Origin: Desulfamplus sp.
Lineage (GTDB): Bacteria; Desulfobacterota; Desulfobacteria; Desulfobacterales; Desulfobacteraceae
Assembly (NCBI GenBank): GCA_015233755.1
Contig: JADFXA010000173.1
Location: forward strand, 1-5,235
Length of the DNA stretch: 5,235 nucleotides
Direction: 5' to 3'
Every line of letters begins with the position of its first letter. The stretch's first letter is position 1. The notes beneath the pieces were generated by a model, which did not search any database, was not told the origin of the DNA, and saw nothing but the letters and a program-made list of their open reading frames with translations. Shown here in pieces: positions 5,021 to 5,235 of this stretch. The position numbers and the translations under genes are program-made.

Positions 5021-5235
5021 TGGTCACGATTAAAATACCGCGGTTCGGCGTCACTGAGCTTAGTATATTGAGCCAGAAATTGTCGTAGTTTTTTCTTCCC
5101 AGGAGTGATTTGGCTCCACCGAATTCTGAGAGTGTCCGGGTTAATGAAGATGACTGGTCGGTCGTGAAACCGCATCTTGATGTGCCAGCCAGGATGACGA
5201 CTTTTTTCAAGGGCGAGTTCTTGTTTTATACGTTC
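4990..5235 (-). CDS. Unrecognised partial ORF running off the window edge
   Basis: The frame is open from the right edge and encodes 81 residues to a TGA at 4990-4992; the true start lies outside the window. The first two thirds look protein-like: a charged helix (ERIKQELALEKSRHPGW), then alternating strands in IKMRFHDRPVIFINPDTLRI, then a basic helix KKKLRQFLAQYTKL. The last 16 residues are Arg/Cys-rich and look less natural, as expected if the proper frame moves to the overlapping ORF at 4868-5020. The base composition is noticeably richer in G and C than in the genes to the left. A competing frame at 4968-5210 is open over the same stretch. I do not recognise the family. Confidence 0.35.
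   Translation of the reverse strand, partial: ERIKQELALEKSRHPGWHIKMRFHDRPVIFINPDTLRIRWSQITPGKKKLRQFLAQYTKLSDAEPRYFNRDQCRRQNSRRC

Noticed and set aside
4968..5210. Alternative 80-codon minus-strand frame from a TTG start (KKVVILAGTSRCGF...).
   Set aside because: I recognise no family. It conflicts with the frame open to the window edge, which has a more natural helix/strand pattern and leads into the L7/L12-like ORF. It is not fully excluded.

Overview
This window looks like an AT-rich bacterial chromosome, probably from the Desulfobacterota (Desulfobacteraceae-like sulfate reducers and relatives). Two things suggest this. One is a TetR regulator next to a ~600-residue acyl-CoA dehydrogenase of the FadE/DmdC-like type. 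The other is a gene fragment starting MTDKPTYEELEQRVKKLEQE, an N-terminus I associate with sensor kinases of that group. The assignment rests on protein style only; no rRNA or other marker is present.

Layout. Bases 1-250 are non-coding and end in a good sigma70-type promoter (TTGACA 161-166, TAGAAT 183-188). A 20-bp perfect-armed palindrome (181-200) covers the -10 box, and a diverged second copy lies 40 bp downstream in the leader. Next comes a TetR/AcrR regulator (257-964, +). It is followed 85 bp later by a strong ribosome binding site and a full-length acyl-CoA dehydrogenase (1050-2861, +). These two probably form one regulated fatty-acid or acyl-CoA oxidation module. The 234-bp convergent gap (2862-3095) holds a long inverted repeat whose 3' arm carries a perfect Shine-Dalgarno sequence and whose 5' arm is an anti-Shine-Dalgarno-like sequence; a 21-codon ORF follows.

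On the minus strand, a complete NhaA Na+/H+ antiporter runs from 4283 to 3096. Upstream of it lies a 127-bp palindromic, MITE-like element (4380-4506). The outer edge of this element coincides with the point where a PocR-type sensor-kinase N-terminus (from 4721) stops resembling its family, so the kinase appears truncated there. Further right, a more GC-rich minus-strand segment (4868-5235) holds an unrecognised partial ORF that runs off the window. A 50-codon ORF with a motif like the C-terminal domain of ribosomal protein L7/L12 overlaps it.

How the parts work together. The TetR/dehydrogenase pair is a coherent unit. The nhaA gene, palindromic element and broken kinase look like a patchwork of rearranged accessory DNA with no shared pathway. 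I see no CRISPR array, tRNA, rRNA, intact transposase, or convincing new multi-gene system. The most unusual items are the palindromic element at the kinase truncation, the SD-sequestering inverted repeat, the duplicated operator, and the overlapping small ORF.
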